The position numbers and the translations under genes are program-made. Positions 1-10,217 of a DNA stretch of 64,000 bases are shown piece after piece. The stretch spans positions 186,880,298 through 186,944,297 of the forward strand of contig OZ038380.1 of NCBI GenBank assembly GCA_964036045.1, read 5' to 3'. A model generated the notes under the pieces. That model was given only the letters and a program-made list of their open reading frames with translations. It was not told the DNA's origin and did no database searches. The first letter of the stretch is position 1. Each line of letters opens with the position of its first letter. This stretch comes from Eutreptiella sp. 'Long Island Sound 2002' (Eukaryota; Euglenozoa; Euglenophyceae; Eutreptiales; Eutreptiaceae).

Positions 1-1330
1 TTCAAGCAGTGCGCGGTGCGGATACTCCATTTATGTCTGGTGGTTGGGGAAGGAAGTCGATTTGGAAGCCTAGACCTCTAATTAGGCGAGTTTTGGCTGC
101 TATATTATCGTCCTAGGGTAAGGTGTCATGGGTGAAATCGTTCTTTCACCTTGTAGGGTTGTTTGTGTGGATTGCGACACCAACAAGGGGCCATTTGCCC
201 CTTGCCATTTATCGGTGGTATGTACAGTGTGGTCTATTGGAACTAGTCTGGTTTCATTCATTTACCCCCACACCTCTAGATTGCTCTAGTTTGGGCAGCC
301 ATCGTTGCATTGCCGAGATTTAGCCCCCGAGAGATTATCACTCATGACTAGCAGTGTCACATTTTATGTTACATATCACACACTGACTGGATCTTGAACA
401 TCAACGGATTTACGTTGACAGGACTCATGTACATAGAAGTGTTGACCTGAGACATACCAACTGTGTTTCCAACGATTGTAAGCTCAGTCCTAAGCTCTTT
501 GTTTTGTGGACCGGTGTTTTTCACCACCAAAGGCATTATTGAGAGCTAAAGCGTTTGTTTTTTTCTGGTGGGTAAGTGTATAATCCTCAAAGGATTTGTG
601 CTTAAATGAAGCTTCTTTTTCTTGTAGGACAGAAATCTTCACAGTGTGTAGCATATAAAAACTGTCACAAGCCTCATGTGCACTCATGACATGTCAAGCT
701 TTGTCATGGCATGGCACAGAATGAACAGAGAAAAGAACACTTGTCATTTGTATGTTAAATATTTCCCTGTTTGTGCAGTTCTCCAACAAACCTGTTTGCC
801 ATTTCAGCCACTTGATGCATTCTTTTGCTATCCTGTTTGTGCTGAGTGAATCTAAGTTTTGAAGTTGGCTTGATTCAAATGGGGAAAGCCCATGAGGGAG
901 GAGGGTTACGGCACATGGATTCTCATTATTAACTCAGTATTTTCTCAATGAGGTCTATACTTGTTGGAGGAGGTAGGGTCCGGGGTGGTGTATTTCACGC
1001 TCCGTGTTGCAGCTTAGTATGCAAAACAATGTCTTGGAAGTTAAGGGTGGCACGTTCAACAATTCCATACCAGTTTCGGGGGTAAATCATCTGTTCTATC
1101 CTGGATCCAGTTCCGTTTTCTTTTCTTTGTCGTTCTTATCCACATCCCTATTCATGAGTTGAAATCCCAATTCCATGATCCCCAAATTCCCTTTTTATGG
1201 CGCATGGGATACAGCCTGGTCGCTGAATTCACCTCCATTTTCAGAGTATCTGGTCCATGTGCCTTTGTAATAAAACGAGGATCATAGAATGTGCAATGGT
1301 AATACAATACCCCAGGGTCATACAATGTGC
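1..1330 (+). repeat. Retroelement remnant copy I (3' part)
   Basis: The first 350 bases match 5114-5466 and 6160-6515 almost base for base, and 350-1330 matches 6510-7480. The segment starts inside the element, so its RT part lies outside the window. A small open frame (123-323) recurs at 5237-5437 and 6282-6482 with few changes. It follows the RT thumb-like region in the other copies, so it may be the remains of the downstream RNase H part, but I see no diagnostic motif. The right edge runs into carbonic anhydrase unit 1 at a short direct repeat related to cataccccagggtcat. Confidence 0.75.
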
Positions 1331-2080
1331 CTTGGCAATGTTGGTTGAAACGACACGCGTACAGGGGACAATTCTTCGGTGGGGTTTGGGGGAGGGTTCA
1401 GCATTTTGTCACTCAGTGACACAGTGGGAGTCACAGTGGTAGTGACAGCAGTGATGGAATTGGGGTCCCCCTTTAGTTCCCCCAGCACATTGTGACAGTA
1501 CTTCCCAGGATGACTGAATTTCGTGTGCAACACCTTTTTTTGTCCAGTCTTGCATGTTTCAGGTGGGGCCAAGTTTTTTGGTACATGCAGCTTCCGTGAG
1601 CCCCCAAAATTTGCAGCCCACTCGGCGGCAGTGAATAGTGTCATTTGTCACTCGTCATTCTGGGGGCTGGGGGGGTCCAGGGAAAGGAACCTCATCCACA
1701 TCCTTGGTCCTGAATCTCAGAGAACTTCAGTGGGTGAGTTTGAATCGAATAAATGTGGATTCTTGATACATCATGTTCTGCAATCTGGTGAAGTTTTCAT
1801 TGCAACAGCTGCTATTCGTCAAGAATGCTTTGCATTGCTTAGCCTGCCCCCCTCACATTGGAGATATCATTTGGTGCTTTATAGAAGCCCTACGGTGTGT
1901 AGTGGAGCTGGGGGCTGTGCAACGTCAGCAAAGTGTGGAAGGCGGTTGGTGTATTGCAGTGGCAGTCTCAGTTGTCAAGGTTTCGCATGGCAAGGTCTTG
2001 CACACTCTCTGGAGCTGCCGAAAAGGTTGAGAAAGGGCACCAGTTTGTGTTTCTCGGTTTGTCAGGCCCGCAGAGTCTCA

Positions 2081-3226
2081 ATGTATGCACCCACCAGCTC
2101 TCCTGGGGCCTTCTACGGTCCGCCGTCCAGTCTACCGCCGCTGCCCGGTGCTGCACCTCCGGTGGTCACCGAGCCGGTGTACAACTACGCTCCCATGGAA
2201 ACGGCTGCAGTGGCATCCACCAAGAAGTTGAAGGTTGTGGCTGGCGTATTGGGTCTCCTCAGTATTCTACTCCTTGCGGCCACCATCACTCTCGGCGTCT
2301 TGTATGGCACCAAAGGAGGTGAAACAACAGTGACTGTTGCGCCAACCACCGGTCCACCATCTGGGACGAACCCGTGCAGTGGGACGGACCCCGGGTTTTC
2401 CTCCATTGATTGCTTTGATTCAAGTGGTAACGTACAAGCCCTCGAGCAAGCTGGTGCAAATGTGACCTCCGGTTACCAGGGCTCTTTCAATGCCAGTGGC
2501 CGTACACCGATTACGACACCTTTGTATGCGGCTGGCCTGTGTCCAGTCAACGTCCACTGGCATCTTGGAACTGAGCACTATTCAGCGGGCCAGTATGACG
2601 AAACTGGAAGTGGACCCAGTACCACAGTTTCCTCAGAGCAGATGGGTTACCAGTGCACGTCCTATGACTCGACTGACTCGAAGTTCACCACGGCATACAA
2701 CTGGCAGAACTGCGTGAATATGCAGGTAGGTCAGACTTACGAGGTTCACTGGCCGAGTTCTGCTGCTGGAGCGTGTGGTACACTCAACCAGTACCAGACT
2801 CCTTTCGCAGATGGCGTGTTCTGCAATTGGGCAACAGTTGGGAATACAACCTACGAACAAATTGGTGTGCAGGCCCAGGTTTTCATTGTGGTCAACGATG
2901 AAAGTTACTACTACCCCAACCTCATCCGCGGAATGATCGTTGATGCCACCAGCGGACATGGCTCAGACATGGCCCTCTACACGGGATCCACCACTGGCTC
3001 ATCCAAAAGTAACACAGTTTGCTCCCAGTACGCTCCCATCACATGGCAGGTTGACCGCAAGTGCTGGCCCATCTCTGCCTCATCCTTCGACAAGATGTGT
3101 GCTGATATGAAAGCAGAGCGTGATGATATGTCTTCGGACCTCTATCCCCATGGCTCTCGTGTGCTAGTTGCTAATGCTTTGGCAGCAAATAATCAAGTCA
3201 GTGCCGACTTTACAACCTACCCGTAG
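2081..3226 (+). CDS. Delta-class carbonic anhydrase, membrane anchored (copy 1)
   Basis: Predicted 381-residue zinc enzyme interconverting CO2 and bicarbonate. Residues 1-48 are Pro-rich and probably cytosolic. Residues 51-74 form one hydrophobic segment preceded by KKLK, suggesting a signal anchor with the catalytic domain on the outer or lumenal side. The delta-CA signature CPVNVHWHLGTEH gives three candidate zinc ligands, His159, His161 and His166. Another His lies at 223 (EVHW). Ten or more cysteines and NxT/S sites at 127, 137 and 255 fit a secreted fold. The ATG at 2081 is chosen because it opens directly on the Pro-rich tail. The frame is open further upstream, but that part is not conserved in copies 2 and 3. 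No intron is seen. Family assignment is firm; cellular location is inferred. Confidence 0.9.
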   Translation: MYAPTSSPGAFYGPPSSLPPLPGAAPPVVTEPVYNYAPMETAAVASTKKLKVVAGVLGLLSILLLAATITLGVLYGTKGGETTVTVAPTTGPPSGTNPCSGTDPGFSSIDCFDSSGNVQALEQAGANVTSGYQGSFNASGRTPITTPLYAAGLCPVNVHWHLGTEHYSAGQYDETGSGPSTTVSSEQMGYQCTSYDSTDSKFTTAYNWQNCVNMQVGQTYEVHWPSSAAGACGTLNQYQTPFADGVFCNWATVGNTTYEQIGVQAQVFIVVNDESYYYPNLIRGMIVDATSGHGSDMALYTGSTTGSSKSNTVCSQYAPITWQVDRKCWPISASSFDKMCADMKAERDDMSSDLYPHGSRVLVANALAANNQVSADFTTYP

Positions 3227-3260
3227 CTTCTCAAATTTGTAATTTCAAGCTTCATATATT

Positions 3261-3570
3261 CCTCTCAGTATGCTCCCAGCACTGGCCATCAACACTTGGC
3301 AGGGTGACCGCAAGTGCTGGGCCATCTCTGCCTCATGTTTTGACAAGATCTGTGCTGATATGACAGTAAACAACACCGTTTGCTCTTTGTACGCTCCCAT
3401 TATGTGGCAAGTTGACGGCAAAGTGCCACCTTATCTCTGCCTCATCGTTCGACAAACTGTGTGGTGGTATGAAAGCCCAGTCTGATGACATGACCTCTGA
3501 CCTCTCCCCCGGGGGCTCTCGTCAGATAGTCATTCACCCGTTGGCAGCAAGTATTACGACTTCACTTTAG
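3261..3570 (+). pseudogene. Decayed tandem copies of the carbonic anhydrase C-terminus
   Basis: Just after the stop codon the DNA repeats the last ~60 codons of the gene twice in degenerate form. Translated pieces include DRKCWAISASCFDKICADM, then VCSLYAPIMWQVDGK and a frame-shifted DDMTSDLSPGGSR, matching residues ~313-370 of the enzyme. The reading frame is broken. The same relic follows copies 2 and 3, so the partial duplication predates the amplification of the whole unit. It probably lies in the 3' UTR or in the spacer. Confidence 0.8.
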
Positions 3571-3884
3571 AGGGCAGGCTCTCACTCCGTCTTGATTTCC
3601 ACACCAGGGTGATTGGAACCTCAAGAACTTCCGGCAGTATATTGTTTGACAATGTGGTCTGGTAGCGTGTTTTGACAGGCACGCCGCAACCCCTGCAGGG
3701 CACAGACCCATCCCATTGTACATGCTTATTATATGAGTATATCCATTGATGGTAGGCTGGCACTCCGTTGGATGCTCTCCCAACATTTGGCGATGGCATT
3801 TTTGGAAGTGTGAAGTGTTTGGTTGCTCACTTGTTTGCTAGTTGACTGGATATACGCCTGTCTGGGTTGGACCTCCGACCTGTT

Positions 3885-4180
3885 TTTAAGAAGCCCCGAA
3901 AATTTTTTTCGTTAAGGACAGCCCCCAGGGACCACCAACCGCAAACTGCCAACCGCTGCCATCTGACAACCGCCACCAACCGCCCACCGCCAACCGCCAA
4001 TCGCTGCTAAGCGCCCTTTGTCGCTGGCCGCCAACTGCCAACCCCCACCAACCACCAAATGCCAACCACCAACCGACGCCAGCTGCTGCCAACCGCCACC
4101 AACCACCAATTGCCAACCACCCACCAATGCCAGCTGCTGCCAACTGCCACCAACCGCCAACTGCTACCAATTTTAGGGCG
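3885..4180 (+). repeat. CCAACCGCCA-type minisatellite
   Basis: Irregular 8-12 bp repeats built from ccaaccgcca and ccaccaac. The same tract, with the same leader containing gccccgaaaattttttt, follows carbonic anhydrase copy 3 at 25560-25845, and a short version lies at 28570-28622. Confidence 0.85.
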
Positions 4181-4189
4181 GGGGGGGGG

Positions 4190-5650
4190 GTCCTCAGTGG
4201 AGATAGCTGCTAAGGGGTTGGGTGACAAGGGTTGTGTTTTGATTCTAGGGACATCTAGAGCTATTTCATCCAGGAGGGGTCCTGGCCTTGGTTTTGGTGG
4301 AGATACCCCAGAGGTCTTTGAGCCCATGGATGTAAGCAATGGTGTGGGCTGTGTATGAGCAAGGGCTTCATAGAGTGGAGCCAGGGAATCCGGGTTATGG
4401 CAAGGGACCTTCCGTGCCCATGTTTGTTATTCCAAAGACTGATGAGGAATGTAGTTTTCAAGTGAACTATAAGGTAGGACCTTGTGTACGGAGGCCTGGT
4501 GGTCGGGTATGGGCTTGGTATGTGTGCACTTTTACAAAGGGTACCACCCAACGTTGCGGCTGCCGGAGAAAGCCTGGGGCACGTTCAAGGTGGCGGGGGA
4601 GGAGGCCATGTGTAATTTGCGGTCGCTTGCCCTTTTGGTGGCGGTTGTCTCCACCTGTTTGTGAGGAGACAACGGGGCACCATGTGGCTAGGGCTATGGA
4701 GATGATGATGCCTAGGTGTTTGGGGTTCGCATTTGATTCCAGTGTTCCGTATGCTCATTACTTTGATGATCTGTTTGTCATCCCCAGTCATTTTCATTCA
4801 GTACCGTACGCAAATGGACCTTCTGCCTTTTGGGATTCTCCTGCGTACACTCAATGACACCTTGAGCATCTGGAACTCAAAAAAGACATTTTGATGATGG
4901 GTTGGCTTGATTTATGACTGCTCAGGGGTGCAGGGGTACTTGGTTTCACCTAATAGAGTTTTGGAACCCAATGTCTATGGGGGAGCACCTAATGCGGTGT
5001 GCGCGCGGCGCGGACATTTTGCCCGACCAAGCCACCGTGCTTGCCACCAAGGGGGTTTGCTGTTTGTTAGGGTGATTTCAGGAACCTCCCGGACCATTCT
5101 AGGTAAATGCGCCATTCAAGCAGTGCGCGGTGCGGATACTTCATTTATGTCTGGTGGTTGGGGAAGGAAGTCGATTTGGAAACCTAGACCTCTAATTAGG
5201 TGAGTTTTGGCTGCTATATTATCGTCCTAGGGTAAGGTGTCACGGGTGAAATCGTTCTTTCACCTTGTAGGGTTGTTTGTGTGGATTGCGACACCAACAA
5301 GGGGCCATTTGCCCCTTGCCATTTATCGGTGGTGTGTACAGTGTGGTCTATTGGAACTAGTCTGGTTTCATTCATTTACCCCCACACCTCTAGATTGCTC
5401 TAGTTTGGGCAGCCATCGTTGCATTGCCGAGATTTAGCCCCCGAGAGATTATCACTCATGACTAGCAGCAGCCACTTGATGCATTCTTTTGCTGTCCTGT
5501 TTGTGCTAAGTGAATCTAAGTTTTGAAGTTGGCTTGATTCAAATGGGGAAAACCCATGAGGGAGGAGGGTTACGGCACATGTATTCTCATTATTAACTCA
5601 GTATTTTCTCAATGAGGTCTATTACTTGTTGGAGGAGGTAGGGTCCGGGG
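4190..5650 (+). repeat. Retroelement remnant copy II
   Basis: Runs from a leader (ggtgacaagggtt...) through an RT pseudogene to the 3' part seen in copy I. Relative to copy I it lacks about 460 bp: the junction at ~5466 joins agcag directly to cagccacttgatg. An inverted copy of the same stretch is at 29091-30175, and its first ~140 bp recur at 25852-25990. Confidence 0.8.
4339..4870 (+). pseudogene. RT fragment of a DIRS-type element (copy II)
   Basis: The translation shows RT landmarks in order but split between frames: VPMFVIPKTDEECSF (finger region), RLPEKAWGTFKVAGEE in another frame, LPFWWRLSPPVCEET, then YFDD at 4759-4770, the catalytic Tyr-x-Asp-Asp box. GYLVSPNRVLEPN further on (~4925) resembles the thumb start of tyrosine-recombinase retroelement RTs. 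At least two frameshifts make it non-functional. The same motif order appears in the RT at 36172-36845, although the sequences are well diverged. Confidence 0.7.
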
Positions 5651-7480
5651 TGAGGAGGCCATGTGTAATTTGCGGTCGCTTGCCCTTTTGGTGGCGGTTG
5701 TCTCCACCTGTTTGTGAGGAGACAAAGGGGCGCCATGTGGCTATGGCTATGGAGATGATGATGCCTAGGCGTTTGGGGTTCGCATTTGATTCTAGTGTTC
5801 CGTATGCTCATTACTTTGATGATCTGTTTGTCATCCCCAGTCATTTTCATTCAGTGCCATACGTAAATGGACCTTCTGCCTTTTGGGGTTCTCCTGCGTA
5901 CACTCAATGACACCTTGAGCATCTGGAACTCAAAAAAGACATTTTGATGATGGTTTGGCTTGATTTATGACTGCTCAGGGGTACTTGGTTTCACCTAATA
6001 GAGTTTTGGAACCCAATGTCTATGGGGGAGCACCCAATGTGATGTGCGCGCGGCGCGGACATTTTGCCCGACCAAGCCACCGTGCTTGCCACCAAGGGGG
6101 TTTGCTGTTTGTTAGGGTGATTTCAGGAACCCCCTGGACCATTCTAGGTAAACGCGCCATTCAAGCAGTGTGCGGTGCGGATACTTCATTTATGTCTGGT
6201 GGTTGGGGAAGGAAGTCGATTTGGAAACCTAGACCTCTAATTAGGCGAGTTTTGGCTGCTATATTATCGTCCTAGGGTAAGGTGTCACGGGTGAAATCGT
6301 TCTTTCACCTTGTAGGGTTGTTTGTGTGGATTGCGACACCAACAAGGGGCCATTTGCCCCTTGCCATTTATCGGTGGTGTGTACAGTGTGGTCTATTGGA
6401 ACTAGTCTGGTTTCATTCATTTAACCCCACACCTCTAGATTGCTCTAGTTTGGGCAGCCATCGTTGCATTGCCGAGATTTAGCCCCTGAGAGATTATCAC
6501 TCATGACTAGCAGCGTCACATTTTATGTCACATATCACACACTGACTGGATCTTGAACATCAACGGATTTACGTTGACAAGGCTCATGTACATAGAAGTG
6601 TTGACTTGAGACATACCAACTGCGTTTCCAACGATTGTAAGCCTAGTCCTAAGCTCTTTGTTTTGTGGACCGGTGTTTTTCACCACCAAAGGCATTATTG
6701 AGAGCTAAAGCGTTTGTTTTTTTCTGGTGGGTAAGTGTACAATCCTCAAAGGATTTGTGCTTAAATGAAGCTTCTTTTTCTTGTAGGACAGAAATCTTCA
6801 CAGTCCGTAGCATATAAAAACTGTCACAAGCCTCATGTGCACTCATGACATGTCAAGCTTTGTCATGGCATGGCACAGAATGAACAGAGAAAAGAACACC
6901 TGTCATTTGTATGTTAAATATTTCCCTGTTTGTGCAGTTCTCCAACAAACCTGTTTGCCATTTCAGCCACTTGATGCATTCTTTTGCTATCCTGTTTGTG
7001 CTGAGTGAATCTAAGTTTTGAAGTTGGCTTGATTCGAATGGGGAAAGCCCATGAGGGAGGAGGGTTACGGCACATGGATTCTCATTATTAACTCAGTATT
7101 TTCTCAATGAGGTCTATTACTTGTTGGAGGAGGTAGGGTCCGGGGTGGTGTATTTGACGCTCCGTGTAGGCAAAACAATGTCTTGGAAGTTCAGGGTTGC
7201 ACGTTCCACAGTTGCATACCATTTCGGGGGTAAGTCATCTGTTCTATCCTGGATCCAGTTCCGTTTTCTTTTCTTTGTCATTCTTATCCACATCCCTATT
7301 CATGAGTTGAAATCCCAATTCCATGATCCCCAAATTCCCTTTTTATGGCACATGGGATACAGCCTGGTCGCTGAATTCACCTCCATTTTCAGAGTATCTG
7401 GTCCATGTGCCTTTGTAATAAAACCAGGGTCATAGAATGTGCAATGGTAATACAATACCCCAGGGTCATATCATGTGCCG
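5650..7480 (+). repeat. Retroelement remnant copy III
   Basis: Begins mid-RT, fused to the end of copy II at the shared string gtagggtccgggg, which looks like recombination between misaligned copies. It then carries the complete 3' part, including the ~460 bp missing from copy II. It ends at ~7480, where a 1.4-kb insert or spacer separates it from carbonic anhydrase unit 2. Confidence 0.8.
5653..6110 (+). pseudogene. RT fragment of a DIRS-type element (copy III)
   Basis: Open frame with LPFWWRLSPPVCEET followed by AHYFDDLFV (YFDD at 5812-5823), then AQGYLVSPNRVLEPN about 50 codons later in another frame. The N-terminal half of the RT domain is absent, so this is a 5'-deleted relic. Substitutions relative to copy II are spread along it and show no obvious codon bias. 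Confidence 0.65.
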
Positions 7481-7736
7481 TGTTCTTTTTCATCAAGCCG
7501 TCAGTGCCTTTGAGCGCCAGATATCGCAAGACGAGGCACTATACAAATGTCGTTTGTTGTGATGTCCTTTCCGGCGGAGATAAGCAAGACGGGCTGCTGT
7601 ACAAATGTCGTTTGTTGCGAAGTGAAGATCCTGCATTCGGAGCACAACCCCGGCCCAAATGCAGTGCCAAATTCTTTCAAGGGCGAACGTCGTCCTGCGT
7701 TCTTTCTTTCTTTCTTTCTTTCTTGTTTCTCTTTCC

Positions 7737-7985
7737 CACGCTTTGTTGCGTGGCCCCTTGAGTTGGGGTTAGGGAACCTCAATCCACGCTTTGTTGCGTG
7801 GCCCCTTGAGTTGGGGTTAGGGAACCTCAATCCACGCTTTGTTGTGTGGCCCCTTCAGTTGGGGTTAGGGAACCTCAATCCACGCTTTGTTGCGTGGCCC
7901 CTTGAGTTGGGGTTAGGGACTCGCAATCCACGCTTTGTTGCGTGGCCCCTTGAGTTGGGGTTAGGGACTCGCAACCCACGGTTTG
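7737..7985 (+). repeat. 48-bp minisatellite, about five copies
   Basis: Period 48, with unit starts at 7736, 7784, 7832, 7880, 7928 and a last partial unit at 7976. Each unit begins with the perfect hairpin ccacgc-tttgtt-gcgtgg and contains ttggggttaggg, a telomere-like string. Since 48 is a multiple of three, all frames stay open, which explains spurious ORFs here. A (tttc)n tract precedes it at ~7704-7725. Confidence 0.9.
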
Positions 7986-8875
7986 TTGCTTGCATGGTTG
8001 TAGAGAGCCGCAATGGATCGTTAGGGAGAAGACAAAAGGAGTTGGCTGCAAACAAAAAGGAAGGCGAGAAGGGGAACGACTTGAAAAGGCCTTATGGGAG
8101 TGGGCACCCCGTTTGGCTGGCGAAACGTTGGCAAGCCAATGAAGGTTGGTAGGACATGGGGCTGCGGTTGGGGGGGTCAAGACGAAAGATGAACTATGCA
8201 TTTTTTGTAGTCAGATAAAACCACAAGAGAAAAAAATTTTGGCGATGTGCGCGCAAGAACGGCGTAGTGCAACAATGTGCACCATTCACTCACATACACA
8301 GACATGGTGAGAACCAATCTTTGTTGGCAAGCCATTGTGGCGTAGCGGTCATCAACCAGCATGCGAGAAGGCAATGGGGACATGACATTGTGGGGTCCAC
8401 TAGGCTTGGGCAACCTGCAGAATGGCCAGAACGGACATCATTCACCCTTGACCTTCAATGCTGCTGGTTCGGTTTTCCGCCCCGGATAGGGTGTATGGCC
8501 TTATTTGGGGACCCTTTCCTGCCGATAAGAGGCTAGGGTGGGGCGCTGCAGTGCAGCCGGAACAGACCGGGGGTCTTTGTGCCCTTAAACACAAATACCA
8601 CCCATATCGGCTGAAATATCCATGGCCACCTTGAAAAATACCCTCCTTGCACCTTCCAAACCCAAACACGTGGGGTAGCCTTCAGGAAATTTCAGGTTTT
8701 GGGGTCTGGACAAATTTTTCGCGCGAATTTTTTTCGTACCCCCCCCCCCCGGCGCGGTCGGAGCTAATTGCGGTGAAGCAAACCTGACCCATTGTGGCCC
8801 CTCCGGGGGTACCCCCCGAAAAAAAAGCTGTACGCTGGTACCAGCAATTTTTTTTTACCCCCCCCCCCCTGTGAC
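7986..8875. other. No gene seen between minisatellite and unit 2
   Basis: Unique-looking sequence with two C-runs (near 8741 and 8860). The ends of the 7480-8875 stretch carry direct copies of caataccccagggtcatat, so it may be an insertion or an unequal duplication within that short repeat. No convincing coding frame. Confidence 0.5.
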
Positions 8876-9476
8876 AATACCCCAGGGTCATATAATGTGC
8901 CGTGGTAGTACAATACCCCACGGTCATACAATGTGCCTTGGTAATGTCCGTTGAAACGACACACGTACAGGGGACAATTCTTTGGTGGGGTTTGGGGGAG
9001 GGTTCAGCATTTTGTCACTCAGTGACACAGTGGGAGTCACAGTGGTAGTGACAGCGATGATGGAATTGGGGTCCCCCTTTAGTTCCCCCAGCACATTGTG
9101 ACAGTACTTCCCAGAATGACTGAATTTCATGTGCAACACCTTTTTTTGTCCAGTCTTGCATGTTTCAGGTGGGGCCAAGTTTTTTGGTACATGCAGCTTC
9201 CGTGAGCCCCCAAAATTTGTAGCCCACTCGGCGGCAGTGAATAGTGTCATTTGTCACTCGTCATTCTGGGAAAGGAACCTCATCCACATCCTTGGTCCTG
9301 AATCTCAGAGAACTTCAGTGGGTGAGTTTGAATCGAATAAATGTGGATTCTTGATACATCATGTTCTGCAATCTGGTGAAGTTTTCATTGCAACAGCTGC
9401 GTATTCGTCAAGAATGCTTTGCATTGCTTAGCCTGCCCCCCTCACATTGGAGATATCATTTGGTGCTTTATAGAAG

Positions 9477-10002
9477 AAGGAGAAGGAACTTCAGGGCTAC
9501 AGCAGTGCATACCACACAGGTGTACACTGAACGGTGCTTTAGTGATTGGCAACACCACATCAAACATGCACTGAAATGGTGGTGGGAGCACAAAAGGGAC
9601 TTGTATGAAAACCGGGTCACGCAGATGCACACCCCAGGGGCAGAAAGCGCAACAGATCCAGGGACCAGAAAATACAGTGGGCAAACAAGCGCCCACGTAC
9701 ATGATGGACATATTTCCGCCAGGTGCACCCAGCAGAGCTTTTCTCTTTTCTTTCAGCACAGAATGTTAAACAACAACCGACTACTTTCCTTGTTTGCCCC
9801 AGTGGCGTGGCAGTTTTTGATGCTGCATGACCAGATGACAGGTTACAGGTGAGTTTCGAGTATACGCCCCACCACCACGTGTGGTATGCGGGCCAGGTAC
9901 CGCACGGGACAACATATGTTGTACTGACACTGTCATCACTGATCCGGCCCATCTGGCCGAGCACTTACGAAGAACTTGTAAGTCTGAGCACCAAAAAAAA
10001 AA
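9477..10002 (+). mobile_element. Retroposed 526-bp insert with poly(A) tail and 22-bp TSD
   Basis: The 22-bp string at 9455-9476 recurs at 10003-10024, immediately after a run of about ten A. Copy 1 has only one such string (1867-1888), so it is the empty site. This is the signature of LINE-driven retroposition. The insert holds a mostly open frame (9481-9852) that I do not recognise. It also contains an exon-like block, with a pyrimidine-rich tract ending in cag near 9760 and caggtgagt at ~9847. The source may have been an incompletely spliced transcript or a non-autonomous element. Confidence 0.88.
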
Positions 10003-10217
10003 ATCATTTGGTGCTTTATAGAAGCCCTACGGTGTGTAGTGGAGCTGGGGGCTGTGCAACGTCAGCAAAGTGTGGAAGCTGGTTGGTGTACTGCAGTGGC
10101 AGTCTCAGTTGTCAAGGTTTCGCGTGGCAAGGTCTTGCATACTCTCTGGAGCTGCCGAAAAGGTTGAGAAAGGGCACCAGTTTGTGTTTCTCGGTTTGTC
10201 AGGCCCGCAGAGTCTCA

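Larger units (their letters stand above)
1331..3850 (+). repeat. Carbonic anhydrase duplication unit 1
   Basis: This is the oldest of three direct copies (others 8890-11981 and 22438-25516). It lacks the 526-bp retroposed insert that the other two share, so it preserves the pre-insertion site near 1867-1888. It also carries about 15 extra bases near 1665. Its 5' flank differs from copy 2 by roughly a dozen substitutions in 570 bp, while its coding region differs at only one position I could find. Confidence 0.85.

Noticed and set aside
1318-1644. Minus-strand 108-residue frame conserved upstream of each carbonic anhydrase gene
   Set aside because: Differences between copies are mostly amino-acid changing, which argues against coding constraint.
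1523-2080. N-terminal extension of carbonic anhydrase copy 1 (567-residue reading)
   Set aside because: It has no ATG at its start, is not conserved in copies 2 and 3 (interrupted by the retroposed insert), and has no signal or domain. The ATG at 2081 is shared by all copies.
7547-8152. 201-residue frame with 16-residue repeats
   Set aside because: Produced by the 48-bp minisatellite, which keeps every frame open. No non-repeat domain.
9849-10217. Alternative 504-residue carbonic anhydrase start in copies 2 and 3
   Set aside because: It begins inside the retroposed insert and reads through the poly(A) as Lys residues. Most likely a chance open frame.
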